Positions 45,309-53,333 of a DNA stretch of 64,000 nucleotides are shown here, in pieces. The notes beneath the pieces were generated by a model, which was given only the letters and a program-made list of their open reading frames with translations, did no database searches and was not told the origin of the DNA. Numbering within the stretch: position 1 is the first letter of the stretch; each line of letters opens with the position of its first letter. Position numbers and translations under genes: made by a program. Origin of the DNA: Anaerostipes rhamnosivorans (GTDB lineage: Bacteria; Bacillota; Clostridia; Lachnospirales; Lachnospiraceae); assembly GCF_005280655.1 (NCBI RefSeq), contig NZ_CP040058.1, positions 1,774,001 to 1,838,000 of the forward strand, given 5' to 3'.

Positions 45309-46092
45309 AGTTTTGTTCTCCTTCCTGGATGGCGAGACCGTGGTTTTGTTTCGGCCTGCCAAGCAGTATGGCAGGCGATGTATTTTGATATCTGCGGATA
45401 TCCGTCTTTACCATATGCTGCATATGATAGATGTCATCTTCTTGAAAAGGTACATGATAAATAAAAGTATTTCTTGCCTTCAGAGTATCATGTAGGATCT
45501 GCTGACCTGTTTTATTATGGTAAAACAAAGGATTTACAAACACAGCATGCAGGGGAAGTCCTTGAAACTGATGAAGTGATTCCGTAAAAAAATCCACATC
45601 TGCAGTAAACAGCAGACGGCAGGAACAAAGTGTGATCAGAATGCAGTAGTGGAGAACCCTGCCGAACTGACGGCCTAAATGCCTGGTTCTGTAAAAAGAA
45701 ACCTCAAGATCCTTTTCCGGCTGATAAGTTCTTCTCTCTCCTGTGACAACCTCATGGCTGATGCCTCTCTGTCCCAGGCTGCGGACCAGGTGCCCATCCC
45801 CGGAATCCTCTCCGCCGGGCAGAAACACACATCCGGGCTGCCTGGCATCCAGATAGGAACCCAGCAGATTCTCTGAAAGATGGTCGAAATGATGATGGGA
45901 AAAGATCAGATAATCCGGACTGGGCAGCCGGCCCTCTGGACGGCAGAGATCTGCAAACACACCTTTGGGGATCGGGCTGGTATGAAACCCCTCTCCCCTG
46001 GGACTGTACAGACCGTCAATCAGCACAGAGGTTTTACCAACACAGACCAGAACACCCGCATTTCCGATCAAATGGATCTGGCAGGTTTTCAA
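45292..46092 (-). CDS. Metallo-beta-lactamase-fold hydrolase (UlaG-like group)
   Basis: 266-residue metallo-hydrolase. The dinuclear metal motif HHHFDHL (HxHxDH) lies near residue 67, with later ligands in TRHLG and FTADVDFF and a final His toward HGLAIQ. Short relative to UlaG (L-ascorbate-6-phosphate lactonase) but of that superfamily. The ATG overlaps the RLP stop (ATGA), so it is coupled to the RuBisCO-like protein. Expected chemistry is hydrolysis of a lactone, thioester or phosphoester in the pathway; which one cannot be read. Confidence 0.82.
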   Translation of the reverse strand: MKTCQIHLIGNAGVLVCVGKTSVLIDGLYSPRGEGFHTSPIPKGVFADLCRPEGRLPSPDYLIFSHHHFDHLSENLLGSYLDARQPGCVFLPGGEDSGDGHLVRSLGQRGISHEVVTGERRTYQPEKDLEVSFYRTRHLGRQFGRVLHYCILITLCSCRLLFTADVDFFTESLHQFQGLPLHAVFVNPLFYHNKTGQQILHDTLKARNTFIYHVPFQEDDIYHMQHMVKTDIRRYQNTSPAILLGRPKQNHGLAIQEGEQNYDVLY

Positions 46093-47333
46093 TGGCCTTT
46101 TGTTCCCCAGACATCGATGGCTGCTTTTAGCTCTTCACATTCCTCGGCCGCCTGCAAGATCGTTTTTCCTTCCATCTTGGCATTGATGGCAGACAGGATC
46201 GCTTTCGCCCCTGCTTCTGCTCCCATAGGATGTCCGTAAATACCGCCGCCAGCCATGAGGATACAGTCATTGCCAAGCAGATCCATCAAGTATTCTATGG
46301 CGCCCGGCTGTACGCCTCCTGCCACCGTCATAAATGCTCTCTTGATATTCTTCATTGGTGCAATGCACTGTGCATGAGTTTCTACAAATTCATTGGTAGA
46401 AAGGCCGAACCTTCCGCTGTCCGGATATACCAAAGGCATATCCATACCAACAAGTCTGGCAAGCTTACCCATGGAAAGTGCTGTTGAAATGCCGTTGGTC
46501 TTGGAACGGTAATAAGCTCCCATTCCTGCGCAGTGGCCAAAGATTGGATAGATCAGATTTTCCCGCTTCATCGCACGGATAAAATCTTCCACTGCGCCCC
46601 AGCCCATCGCCTGATAATTAACCATCAGGGCATTGGCTCCGGCATCGATCGCCCGCCTTGCCCGGTCAAATAAATTTTCTCCGGTGATGTTGACGGCATA
46701 AAGGCAGCTCTTATCTTTTCCAACATCTTTGAGCTGTTCCATGACAGCTGCAACGCGTTTTTCCATTGGAGAATATTCCGGATACGAAAGAAGCTCATCA
46801 TCTTTGATCACATCTGCCCCGCCGACAGCAGCCTGCCGCGCTCCGTTCGCGCTGATCTCTGGCGGCACTCCGATGCACGGCTTTAAGATAGCGCCTACCA
46901 AAGGACGTTCAGGCACTCCGATCAATTGACGGATTCCTTCTACTCCCATCAAAGGTCCGGGAATCTCTCTTAAGACTTTTTCCGGGAACTCGATGTCTGC
47001 GAGACGGATCCCGTCCTGTCCCAGTACATTTCCCGCTACCGTACTCATGATCATCGGAAGATAAGCCGGAAAGTTTGCAGTAGGAAAAGCGATGCGTGCG
47101 ATACACGCATGTTCTTCCGCCATGGGGTAGATGCCTATGACCTTTCCACCGTACTTTTCGATGACCTCCGGGGTCTCTCCTTCTACATGGGTCCATGTGC
47201 CTGCACTCTGGTCAGCCGCCACAAGTTTGACCCAGTCATAGATATCCGGCTCCTTTTCTGAGTTCATATAGTAAGTTGCGATCAAAAAGTCTTCATCGAC
47301 ACTTTCCGGTAATCTCATTGTTTCAAATTTCAT
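46089..47333 (-). CDS. RuBisCO-like protein (form IV)
   Basis: 414 residues, RuBisCO large-chain fold. Kept (spinach numbering in brackets): GTW at 45-47 (T65, W66), Asn102 (N123), Lys151 in ILKP (K175), KDDE at 177-180 (carbamylated K201, metal ligands D203 and E204), His267 (H294), the GG pairs 339-340 and 362-364. Changed: Cys153 for K177, Cys268 for R295, YPDSGRFG for the loop-6 motif with K334, Ala338 for S379, Asp41 for E60. It therefore cannot carboxylate ribulose bisphosphate but can bind Mg and enolise a phosphorylated ketone, as in DK-MTP-1-P enolase or the apionate-pathway RLP. ATG at 47331-47333 behind GGAGGAG. Confidence 0.95.
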   Translation of the reverse strand: MKFETMRLPESVDEDFLIATYYMNSEKEPDIYDWVKLVAADQSAGTWTHVEGETPEVIEKYGGKVIGIYPMAEEHACIARIAFPTANFPAYLPMIMSTVAGNVLGQDGIRLADIEFPEKVLREIPGPLMGVEGIRQLIGVPERPLVGAILKPCIGVPPEISANGARQAAVGGADVIKDDELLSYPEYSPMEKRVAAVMEQLKDVGKDKSCLYAVNITGENLFDRARRAIDAGANALMVNYQAMGWGAVEDFIRAMKRENLIYPIFGHCAGMGAYYRSKTNGISTALSMGKLARLVGMDMPLVYPDSGRFGLSTNEFVETHAQCIAPMKNIKRAFMTVAGGVQPGAIEYLMDLLGNDCILMAGGGIYGHPMGAEAGAKAILSAINAKMEGKTILQAAEECEELKAAIDVWGTKGH

Positions 47334-47360
47334 GTAAAACTCCTCCATTCTTTCTGTTTG

Positions 47361-47459
47361 TTAAAATTTGCGGTACATACGATTTCTTTTCTCCCGGCGG
47401 TTTCTCAGAACCAGCGTCCAGACTGCCCCGCCAATGACCAGGAATATCAGATAGTACAT
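47361..47459 (-). CDS. 32-residue single-pass membrane peptide
   Basis: Micro-gene between HPr and the RLP. ATG 47457-47459 behind GAAGGAAGGTGATCG. Product begins MYYLIFLVIGGAVWTLVL (one membrane helix, residues 2-18) followed by a basic tail RNRREKRNRMYRKF. Spacing of 28 bases to each neighbour is regular for the operon. Perhaps an EIIC accessory peptide; no family known to me. Confidence 0.6.
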   Translation of the reverse strand: MYYLIFLVIGGAVWTLVLRNRREKRNRMYRKF

Positions 47460-47487
47460 ACGATCACCTTCCTTCTGCCCTGCTCTT

Positions 47488-47751
47488 TTATTCGCCGAAC
47501 CCGGATTCTATGAGTTCTGCCAGCGCATCCGCTGCCGCCTCTTCATCTTCGCCATCACAGACTAGTTCGATCTCTGTGTTCTGGCAGATCGCACAGCTTA
47601 ATATGCCCATGATCGACTTTCCGTCTTTTTCCTTGCCCTTTGTTTTGATCGTCAGACTGCACTTATATTTTTTAGCTTCTTTTACGAATGTGGATGCCGG
47701 TCTCGCATGAAGCCCCGATGCGTTTGTTACAACGACTTTTCTCTTCACCAT
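47488..47751 (-). CDS. HPr-family phosphocarrier protein
   Basis: 87 residues. His15 in SGLHARPAS accepts phosphate from enzyme I and passes it to EIIA; Ser46 in GKSIMGILS is the HPr kinase site and is kept. Sequence around them is unlike the general HPr in having CAICQNTEIEL and an acidic C-terminus. A second HPr inside a sugar operon suggests a dedicated phosphotransfer or regulatory copy. Confidence 0.93.
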   Translation of the reverse strand: MVKRKVVVTNASGLHARPASTFVKEAKKYKCSLTIKTKGKEKDGKSIMGILSCAICQNTEIELVCDGEDEEAAADALAELIESGFGE

Positions 47752-47840
47752 GATAAAACTCCTATCTTAAAATTGTCAGATGGAGACAGTAAATTTGTCT
47801 TCACCGTCTCCATCTGATCAGAGGAAGAACATGTTTCGTG

Positions 47841-49109
47841 TTATACGACAGTCTGTCCGAATATATGTAACAGCTTGTAAATGATCCAGGTGATTGGATT
47901 ACCGCCTTCAGACAGACAGCTTGTCAGTGTGTTTCCGTTGGCCAGTGAACCGCAGATATGGGCAATGTTCGTGTGGGCTCCGGCCAAAGCTGTGGCGCAC
48001 AGGAAGTACACACTGAATACCACAAATGCCGCGATACAAGTATGCAGGATGTTATCTTTTGCATAATAAGCCAGTGGAATAATGAACCATGGAACCGCCA
48101 CAAGGCTGGCTACAGCAAGCATACGGTTTCCAGGGATGATGGACATGACGGTTACAACCGGTGTCATGATCATGATACTTGTCATGTTACACGGATTCCC
48201 CATTAGGGTTGAAGCGTCAATACCGATCCAGATTTTTTTGCCGTGCAGATGCTTTTCACAGAATTCCTGCGCCGCATTGGCGATGGGAAGGAGACCTTCC
48301 ATCATAATGGCGATCATTCTCGGGAGCAGTACCATGACTGCGCCCATGTTGACACCCAAAAGGAAGCATTTGATCACATCAAAAGCTGCTAAGATACCGA
48401 TGATAATACCGATGAAAAAGCCGACCACCATGGTTTCGCCGAACACACCTAGTTTGTTCTGGAGGTGTTCCGGATCAGCTTTGATATCCTTGATTACAGG
48501 GATCTTCTGGCATAACTTGATCACAGGAAAACCGATCATAGCCGGTGCGATGATCGCGCCTGTAGGCCAGGTAACGGCATCCATACCGCTTGCCTCCTGG
48601 TAAATAGGGGCAACATGGTCAGACCATTTCCAGGTGATGATCATATAGATTCCTGTGGCTGCTACGGACCACAGAACACTTTCCGTGGCACCGTAAATTA
48701 AAGCGCCGCATGCAAGGAAACTCCAGTAATTCCAAAAGTCGATCATAAGTGTTTTTGTGAAGTTTGTTACCAGAAGTAATAAGTTAAGCCCGATTCCCAG
48801 AAGGATGAGAATTCCTGAAACAGGAGACCCCCATGCGTAGGAAATCAGCGACCATCCGGTGTCTACGATATCCAGTTTCCAGCCAAGACGTTCCACCATA
48901 GACTGGGTCGCCGGTGTCATTTGTGCCACCAGCATGTCGGTTGTCAAGTTCATTCCGACCATACCCACGGCGCCTGTAAGTGCTGCGCGGAGGGCTTCCC
49001 CGATTTTCATCCGAAAAACCAGGGCAAGGACAAACAGCCCGATCGGCAGAATACCGTTGGATCCCAAGCTGGACAAAGCGGAGGACAATCCATTAAAAAA
49101 AGCTTCCAT
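47841..49109 (-). CDS. PTS system EIIC component, galactitol (GAT) family
   Basis: 422-residue membrane permease with about 12 helices. Motifs of the EIIC-GAT family: GAVGMVGMNLTTDMLV, TWPTGAIIAPAMIGFPVI, LMGNPCNMTSIMIMTPV and the C-terminal AHTNIAHICGS, CLSEGGNPITWII. GAT members import polyols (galactitol) or related compounds with phosphorylation. AAAGGAG precedes the ATG. Genes for the two cytoplasmic components directly precede it. Confidence 0.94.
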   Translation of the reverse strand: MEAFFNGLSSALSSLGSNGILPIGLFVLALVFRMKIGEALRAALTGAVGMVGMNLTTDMLVAQMTPATQSMVERLGWKLDIVDTGWSLISYAWGSPVSGILILLGIGLNLLLLVTNFTKTLMIDFWNYWSFLACGALIYGATESVLWSVAATGIYMIITWKWSDHVAPIYQEASGMDAVTWPTGAIIAPAMIGFPVIKLCQKIPVIKDIKADPEHLQNKLGVFGETMVVGFFIGIIIGILAAFDVIKCFLLGVNMGAVMVLLPRMIAIMMEGLLPIANAAQEFCEKHLHGKKIWIGIDASTLMGNPCNMTSIMIMTPVVTVMSIIPGNRMLAVASLVAVPWFIIPLAYYAKDNILHTCIAAFVVFSVYFLCATALAGAHTNIAHICGSLANGNTLTSCLSEGGNPITWIIYKLLHIFGQTVV

Positions 49110-49133
49110 ATAAATCTCCTTTCAATTCTGTGA

Positions 49134-49610
49134 TTATCTCATGACAAACGCATCTGTCATGATTTCTCTTATCTTTTCACATGTGTCGGCATTTGCGATT
49201 GCTTCAATCACTTTTTCATCCTGTATCACATCCATAAGTTTTGATATCACCTCCAATTGGCCTTGATTTGTGTCCACTGCCAGCATAAAGACAACCTTGG
49301 CATCCACCATGAGTTCCGTGTCATCAATGCGCTGAAATGTGATCCCGCTGCCTTTTGTCTGGCCTACTAAAATGGCAGTTTTTATAACACCGTCACGTTC
49401 ACAGTGCGGAATGGCAACCGCGATCGGTTCTGTGCAGATGCCGGTGGGATATATGTTTTCCCGGTCAATGACAGCCTGGCCGTAAGTTGATTTGACCATG
49501 CCTTTTGATGCCAGGTAATCTGCCATTTCCTGAAGAACGTCATCTCTGCTTGTTCCTGATATTTGGTACCCTAGGATTTGAGGTACTGTTGTTATGTTTT
49601 CGATTTTCAT
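49134..49610 (-). CDS. PTS system EIIA component, fructose/mannitol type (PTS_EIIA_2)
   Basis: 158 residues. The phosphorylated His69 is in VAIPHCERDG, with KGSGITFQRIDDTE nearby. Donates phosphate to EIIB. Start is uncertain: this ATG is only two bases after AGGAGG, while the ATG at 49628 lacks a ribosome site. Protein begins MKIENITTVPQIL in the version used. Confidence 0.9.
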   Translation of the reverse strand: MKIENITTVPQILGYQISGTSRDDVLQEMADYLASKGMVKSTYGQAVIDRENIYPTGICTEPIAVAIPHCERDGVIKTAILVGQTKGSGITFQRIDDTELMVDAKVVFMLAVDTNQGQLEVISKLMDVIQDEKVIEAIANADTCEKIREIMTDAFVMR

Positions 49611-49653
49611 CACCTCCTGATGTTTCATTTCGGTCAGTCCTGGTGTCTGCCGT

Positions 49654-49947
49654 TTATTTGGACAGTACCTCTTTCAGATTCTTTCTCACTTCGTCTTTTC
49701 CCCTGCCTGTGATCAGCGGGATTCCGTTTACCACCGGAATATCTCCAAAATCCAATGTGATCTTTGCCATCAAGAGAATGGCATCTGGCTCCAACTGTTT
49801 GATGGCTGTCTTTCCCTGGGTTGCAGGCCTTTTCTGGACGTTGCCTTTGATCCCCAGCTCTTTACATACATCCTCACACATTTTGGCACCTACCGTTGAA
49901 GTTGCAAATCCTGCTCCGCACAATACTAAAATTGTTTTATTTTCCAT
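49654..49947 (-). CDS. PTS system EIIB component, galactitol/lactose type
   Basis: 97 residues. The phosphocysteine Cys10 is in ILVLCGAGFATSTVG, the start of the EIIB-GatB/Lac fold. ATG at 49945-49947 follows GAGGTGAACAGT; a GTG three codons upstream is inside the ribosome site. Takes phosphate from EIIA and gives it to the substrate in EIIC. Confidence 0.93.
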   Translation of the reverse strand: MENKTILVLCGAGFATSTVGAKMCEDVCKELGIKGNVQKRPATQGKTAIKQLEPDAILLMAKITLDFGDIPVVNGIPLITGRGKDEVRKNLKEVLSK

Positions 49948-49978
49948 ACTGTTCACCTCATTTTTTGTATTTTTCTGT

Positions 49979-51019
49979 TTAAAAGACTACGATACCCTTG
50001 ATCATCTTTCCCTGGCGCATATCCTCATATCCCTGTGCCAAATCTTTCAATTCATAACGGTGGGTGATAAACTTTGAAGCGTCAAGCTGGCCGCTCAGAA
50101 CAAGATCCAACGCGCGCCGGTTGACTTCGGGAGAATACGCTGACGCTCCATAAACCGTGATTTCTTTATAGTGAATGGCGTTGGTGTCAATGACAGCGGC
50201 GCTGCTTGCGGAAATCCCTCCGAAGAAAATCACCTTTCCTCTTTTTCTCACAAGTCCGATGGCATCTGCCTGCGCCTGTCCCACCGGGCACGCACAGATG
50301 ACCGTATCCGCACCCCGTCCGTTGGTTTTTTCCATGATGAGTTTCTTTAATTCGGGATCACCGCTGCCCATGGTGAGAACATTTTTAAAGCCTTGTTTTC
50401 TGGCAAGATCAGCCTTTTCCGGATTCATCTCAGCGATGATCACTTCCTTCGTTCCCCGAATTGAGGCAATCTCACTGTGGAGGCAGCCGATAGTACCAGC
50501 TCCGATGACGACCACAAGATCTTCCATGACGATATTTGTATTGATCTGTGCATTCAGTACAGAAGATGCGGTCTCCGCGATCACCGTATCGATAGGATCC
50601 ACATGGTCCGGGATGATGTTAAAGCATCCGTTTTCCAGCATATCCGCAGAAAATGACACATACTCGGCAAATCCTCCTGGGATTCCTTCCGCAGTTCCGA
50701 TCATTTTCATATTGTCACACTGGTTCTGGATGCCGTTTTTACAGTACCAGCAGTGTCCGCATGCGATCACAGGCGCCACAGATAATTTTGAACCTTTTGG
50801 AAACTTTTCATTGTCGCTCTCCACCACTTCTCCGGCGATCTCATGGCCGGAAATGGATGGATACCGGGCTTTGGAGGAGCCTCCCCCATAGGTCCTTAAA
50901 TCAGAACCGCAGATACCGCAGGCTATGGTCTTTAGCAAAATTCCCTTTTCCGGACACACAGGAGTCGTAACCGTTTCATAACGTAGATCGTTTGCTCCAT
51001 ATAATACAGCAGCTTTCAT
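49979..51019 (-). CDS. Zinc-dependent medium-chain dehydrogenase (polyol-phosphate type)
   Basis: 346-residue MDR dehydrogenase. Catalytic zinc ligands in CGICGSD and GHEIAGEV, structural zinc in CGHCWYCKNGIQNQC (CxxCxxCx7C), Rossmann VVVIGAGTIGC near residue 165. Resembles sorbitol dehydrogenase, galactitol-1-phosphate 5-dehydrogenase and threonine dehydrogenase. Beside a GAT-family PTS, oxidation of a secondary hydroxyl of the imported polyol phosphate to a ketone is most likely. Start: ATG 51017-51019 or two codons upstream. Confidence 0.93.
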   Translation of the reverse strand: MKAAVLYGANDLRYETVTTPVCPEKGILLKTIACGICGSDLRTYGGGSSKARYPSISGHEIAGEVVESDNEKFPKGSKLSVAPVIACGHCWYCKNGIQNQCDNMKMIGTAEGIPGGFAEYVSFSADMLENGCFNIIPDHVDPIDTVIAETASSVLNAQINTNIVMEDLVVVIGAGTIGCLHSEIASIRGTKEVIIAEMNPEKADLARKQGFKNVLTMGSGDPELKKLIMEKTNGRGADTVICACPVGQAQADAIGLVRKRGKVIFFGGISASSAAVIDTNAIHYKEITVYGASAYSPEVNRRALDLVLSGQLDASKFITHRYELKDLAQGYEDMRQGKMIKGIVVF

Positions 51020-51037
51020 AGACACATCTTCCTTTCC

Positions 51038-51691
51038 TTATTCATTTAAAGTTTCCAATCGCTCCACCAGGGCTGTCAGAAATTTAGCTCCCGTCGCCCC
51101 GTCGATCACACGGTGGTCCATGTTCAGCGCGATGGTCATGGTTTTTCCTATGACGATCTCACCGTCCTTTACAAGAGGGACTTCTTCCATCTTTCCCACG
51201 GAGATAATGGCGGAATTGGGTGCATTGACGATAGCTGTAAATGTGGAGATGTTGAACATGCCCAGGTTGCTCACGACAAACGTTCCGCCGCTTAGGTCAT
51301 TCATCGTAAAATTCCCTTTGCCTGATCTGTTTTTGATATCTTCCATGCATCGATGGATCTCCTCAAGGGGAAGTTTATCGGCATCCCTTATGACAGGAAC
51401 CAGTAGCCCGCGTTTTGTATCTACGGCAACACCCATGTTGATAGTTTCATTTTGAATGATAACTGTTCCATCATCCCAGGAAGCGTTCATGACAGGATAC
51501 TCGGCGATGGTATCTGCCACGGCTTTGATCAAAATGGTTGTGTATGAGACCTTAAAAGGCAGACTCTTTCTGTAAGCGGCCATCTGCTCACAGTTTACGA
51601 CTGAAAAATGTGTAAATTGTGGAGCTTCCCAGCTTTTTATCATCTGCTTCCCCATACTTTTGGCTAAAGGCGAAAGTTTTTTTTCAGTCAT
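51038..51691 (-). CDS. 2-oxoacid dehydrogenase E2 catalytic domain only
   Basis: 217 residues: just the acyltransferase domain, with the active-site motif DHRVIDGA near the end and the substrate-channel segment SGGTFVVSNLGMF. There is no N-terminal lipoyl domain or peripheral subunit-binding domain; the chain starts directly at MTEKKLSPLAKSMGKQM. The ATG overlaps the stop of the free lipoyl gene (ATGACTGA). Normal E2 chains are about 400-450 residues with all three domains. It would transfer the acyl group from lipoamide to CoA. Confidence 0.92.
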   Translation of the reverse strand: MTEKKLSPLAKSMGKQMIKSWEAPQFTHFSVVNCEQMAAYRKSLPFKVSYTTILIKAVADTIAEYPVMNASWDDGTVIIQNETINMGVAVDTKRGLLVPVIRDADKLPLEEIHRCMEDIKNRSGKGNFTMNDLSGGTFVVSNLGMFNISTFTAIVNAPNSAIISVGKMEEVPLVKDGEIVIGKTMTIALNMDHRVIDGATGAKFLTALVERLETLNE

Positions 51692-51926
51692 CGACTTCCA
51701 CCCATGCGATCGTATTTGTGATCTCAACGGTATCGCCTTCGTCAGCCACGATCTCGGCCAACATACCGTCCAAAGCTGACTCTACCTCTGTGACAGCCTT
51801 GTCTGTCTCGATCTCCAAGAGGACCTCTCCCTTGGAAATCTTGTCTCCTTCTTTCTTTTTCCACTCTAAAATCGTACCTTCCTCCATATCCAATCCGATC
51901 TTAGGCATTATCACTTCTTTTCTCAT
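51684..51926 (-). CDS. Stand-alone lipoyl-domain protein
   Basis: 80 residues comprising one biotinyl/lipoyl domain with the lipoylated Lys43 in ETDKAVTEVES and MPKIGLDMEEGTI at the start. It ends immediately after the domain with no linker. Works as a free swinging carrier between E1, E2 and E3, analogous in use to GcvH. Overlaps the E2 start by 8 bases. Confidence 0.93.
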   Translation of the reverse strand: MRKEVIMPKIGLDMEEGTILEWKKKEGDKISKGEVLLEIETDKAVTEVESALDGMLAEIVADEGDTVEITNTIAWVEVDD

Positions 51927-51951
51927 GCTGCTTCTCCTTTCGTTTCTTGGT

Positions 51952-53319
51952 TTATAATTGAAATGTTGTTTCTCTGATGATCTCGCTCACCGACGGATGC
52001 GGGAAAACAATTTTTTTGATCTCTTCCACTGGCACCTTCTGTTCGATCAGAGCCGCTGCGCCCCAAATGATCTCAGAGGCGTAGGTTCCAAGAAGATGGG
52101 CCCCTACAAGACATCTTGTTTTCTCATCCATGATCAGCTTGCAGACTCCGTTTCCACCTGCGTTTTCAGCTACAAAACGGCCGGAATATGCCATTGGGAG
52201 CTCTGCAGTCTTTACTTTCAATCCTTTTTCTTTCGCTGACTCCTCGGTCTCTCCCACACCGGCAAATTCCGGAAAGGTATAGATGACAGACGGGATCGCC
52301 TGATAATTCATCTCATCGTCTATGCCGAGCATATGATTGACTGCTGCCTCACTCTCCCGGTATGCTGTGTGGGCCAGCATGACTTTTCCATTGATATCAC
52401 CCGCCGCATAGATACCTTCCACGGAGGTGCATAAGTTTTCGTCAGTTACTACTTTTCCATGTTCAACCACAACACCGACGTTTTGGAGTCCACAGTCTTC
52501 AATGGAAGGCCTTCTGCCTATGGAGAGCAGGATTTTGTCCGCTGTGATCTGCTTTGTCTCCCCGTCTTTTTCGCATACAAGACCATAGCTGTTTACTTCT
52601 GTCACCTTATGTCCAAGTAAGAAGGATACGCCCTTCTTCTGAAGTTCCTTTTGAAGCATCTTGGAAACTTTGAAATCCATCGTTCCCGCGATCTTATCAA
52701 GCATTTCGATCACAGTGACTTTTACACCGGCGGTACAATAGTAAGCCGCCATTTCCAATCCGATCACGCCTGCTCCGATGACCGCCAGGTGTTCCGGCAT
52801 TTCTTCCAATTCCAGCATCTCCCTGCTGGTTGCCGCCAGTCCGTCCATGAGAGCTTCCTTTACTCCTGGAATTGGGGGGATCAGGGTGTCAGAACCCGCC
52901 GCAGCCAGTACATGTTTCGCTGTGTAAACTTCCCCGCCGGCTTCTACCAGAAATCCTTCGCTGGTTTTTTCTTTCAGTTTGGCTTTCTCGTAGATAACTG
53001 TCACTTTGTTTTTCTTCATGGTCATTCCAACGCCGGAAACCAGCATCTGAATGACCTTGTTCTTTCTGGCAAGCGCAGCTCTCGAGTCAAAGACGGCGTC
53101 CGAAACCTTCACCCCATAGGCCTGTCCATTTTTTGCGTGATCAAATATTTTGGCGGAATTCAGCAGAGTTTTTGTGGGGATGCATCCCTCGTTTAGACAC
53201 ACGCCGCCAAGTCTTTTCTTCTCAAACAGCATTACTTTCATACCGCCCTCAGCAGCTCTCTGGGCTGCCAGGTACCCGGCAGGTCCTCCTCCGATTACGA
53301 TCAAGTCTAAGATATCCAT
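51952..53319 (-). CDS. Dihydrolipoyl dehydrogenase (E3)
   Basis: 455-residue FAD enzyme re-oxidising dihydrolipoamide with NAD. FAD site IGGGPAGYLAAQRAA, redox disulfide GGVCLNEGCIPTK, NAD site VIGAGVIGLEMA, C-terminal His-Glu pair in FPHPSVSE. No N-terminal lipoyl domain, unlike AcoL of some clostridia. ATG at 53317-53319 behind AAGGAGAACT. Confidence 0.95.
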   Translation of the reverse strand: MDILDLIVIGGGPAGYLAAQRAAEGGMKVMLFEKKRLGGVCLNEGCIPTKTLLNSAKIFDHAKNGQAYGVKVSDAVFDSRAALARKNKVIQMLVSGVGMTMKKNKVTVIYEKAKLKEKTSEGFLVEAGGEVYTAKHVLAAAGSDTLIPPIPGVKEALMDGLAATSREMLELEEMPEHLAVIGAGVIGLEMAAYYCTAGVKVTVIEMLDKIAGTMDFKVSKMLQKELQKKGVSFLLGHKVTEVNSYGLVCEKDGETKQITADKILLSIGRRPSIEDCGLQNVGVVVEHGKVVTDENLCTSVEGIYAAGDINGKVMLAHTAYRESEAAVNHMLGIDDEMNYQAIPSVIYTFPEFAGVGETEESAKEKGLKVKTAELPMAYSGRFVAENAGGNGVCKLIMDEKTRCLVGAHLLGTYASEIIWGAAALIEQKVPVEEIKKIVFPHPSVSEIIRETTFQL

Positions 53320-53333
53320 AGTTCTCCTTTCTT

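Noticed and set aside
46089..47333. True carbon-fixing RuBisCO
   Set aside because: Loop-6 Lys, K177 and R295 are replaced and no phosphoribulokinase is present.
51038..51926. Split E2 as a plain frameshift artefact
   Set aside because: Even if joined, the subunit-binding domain is missing, and both genes have proper starts and stops in an 8-base overlap.
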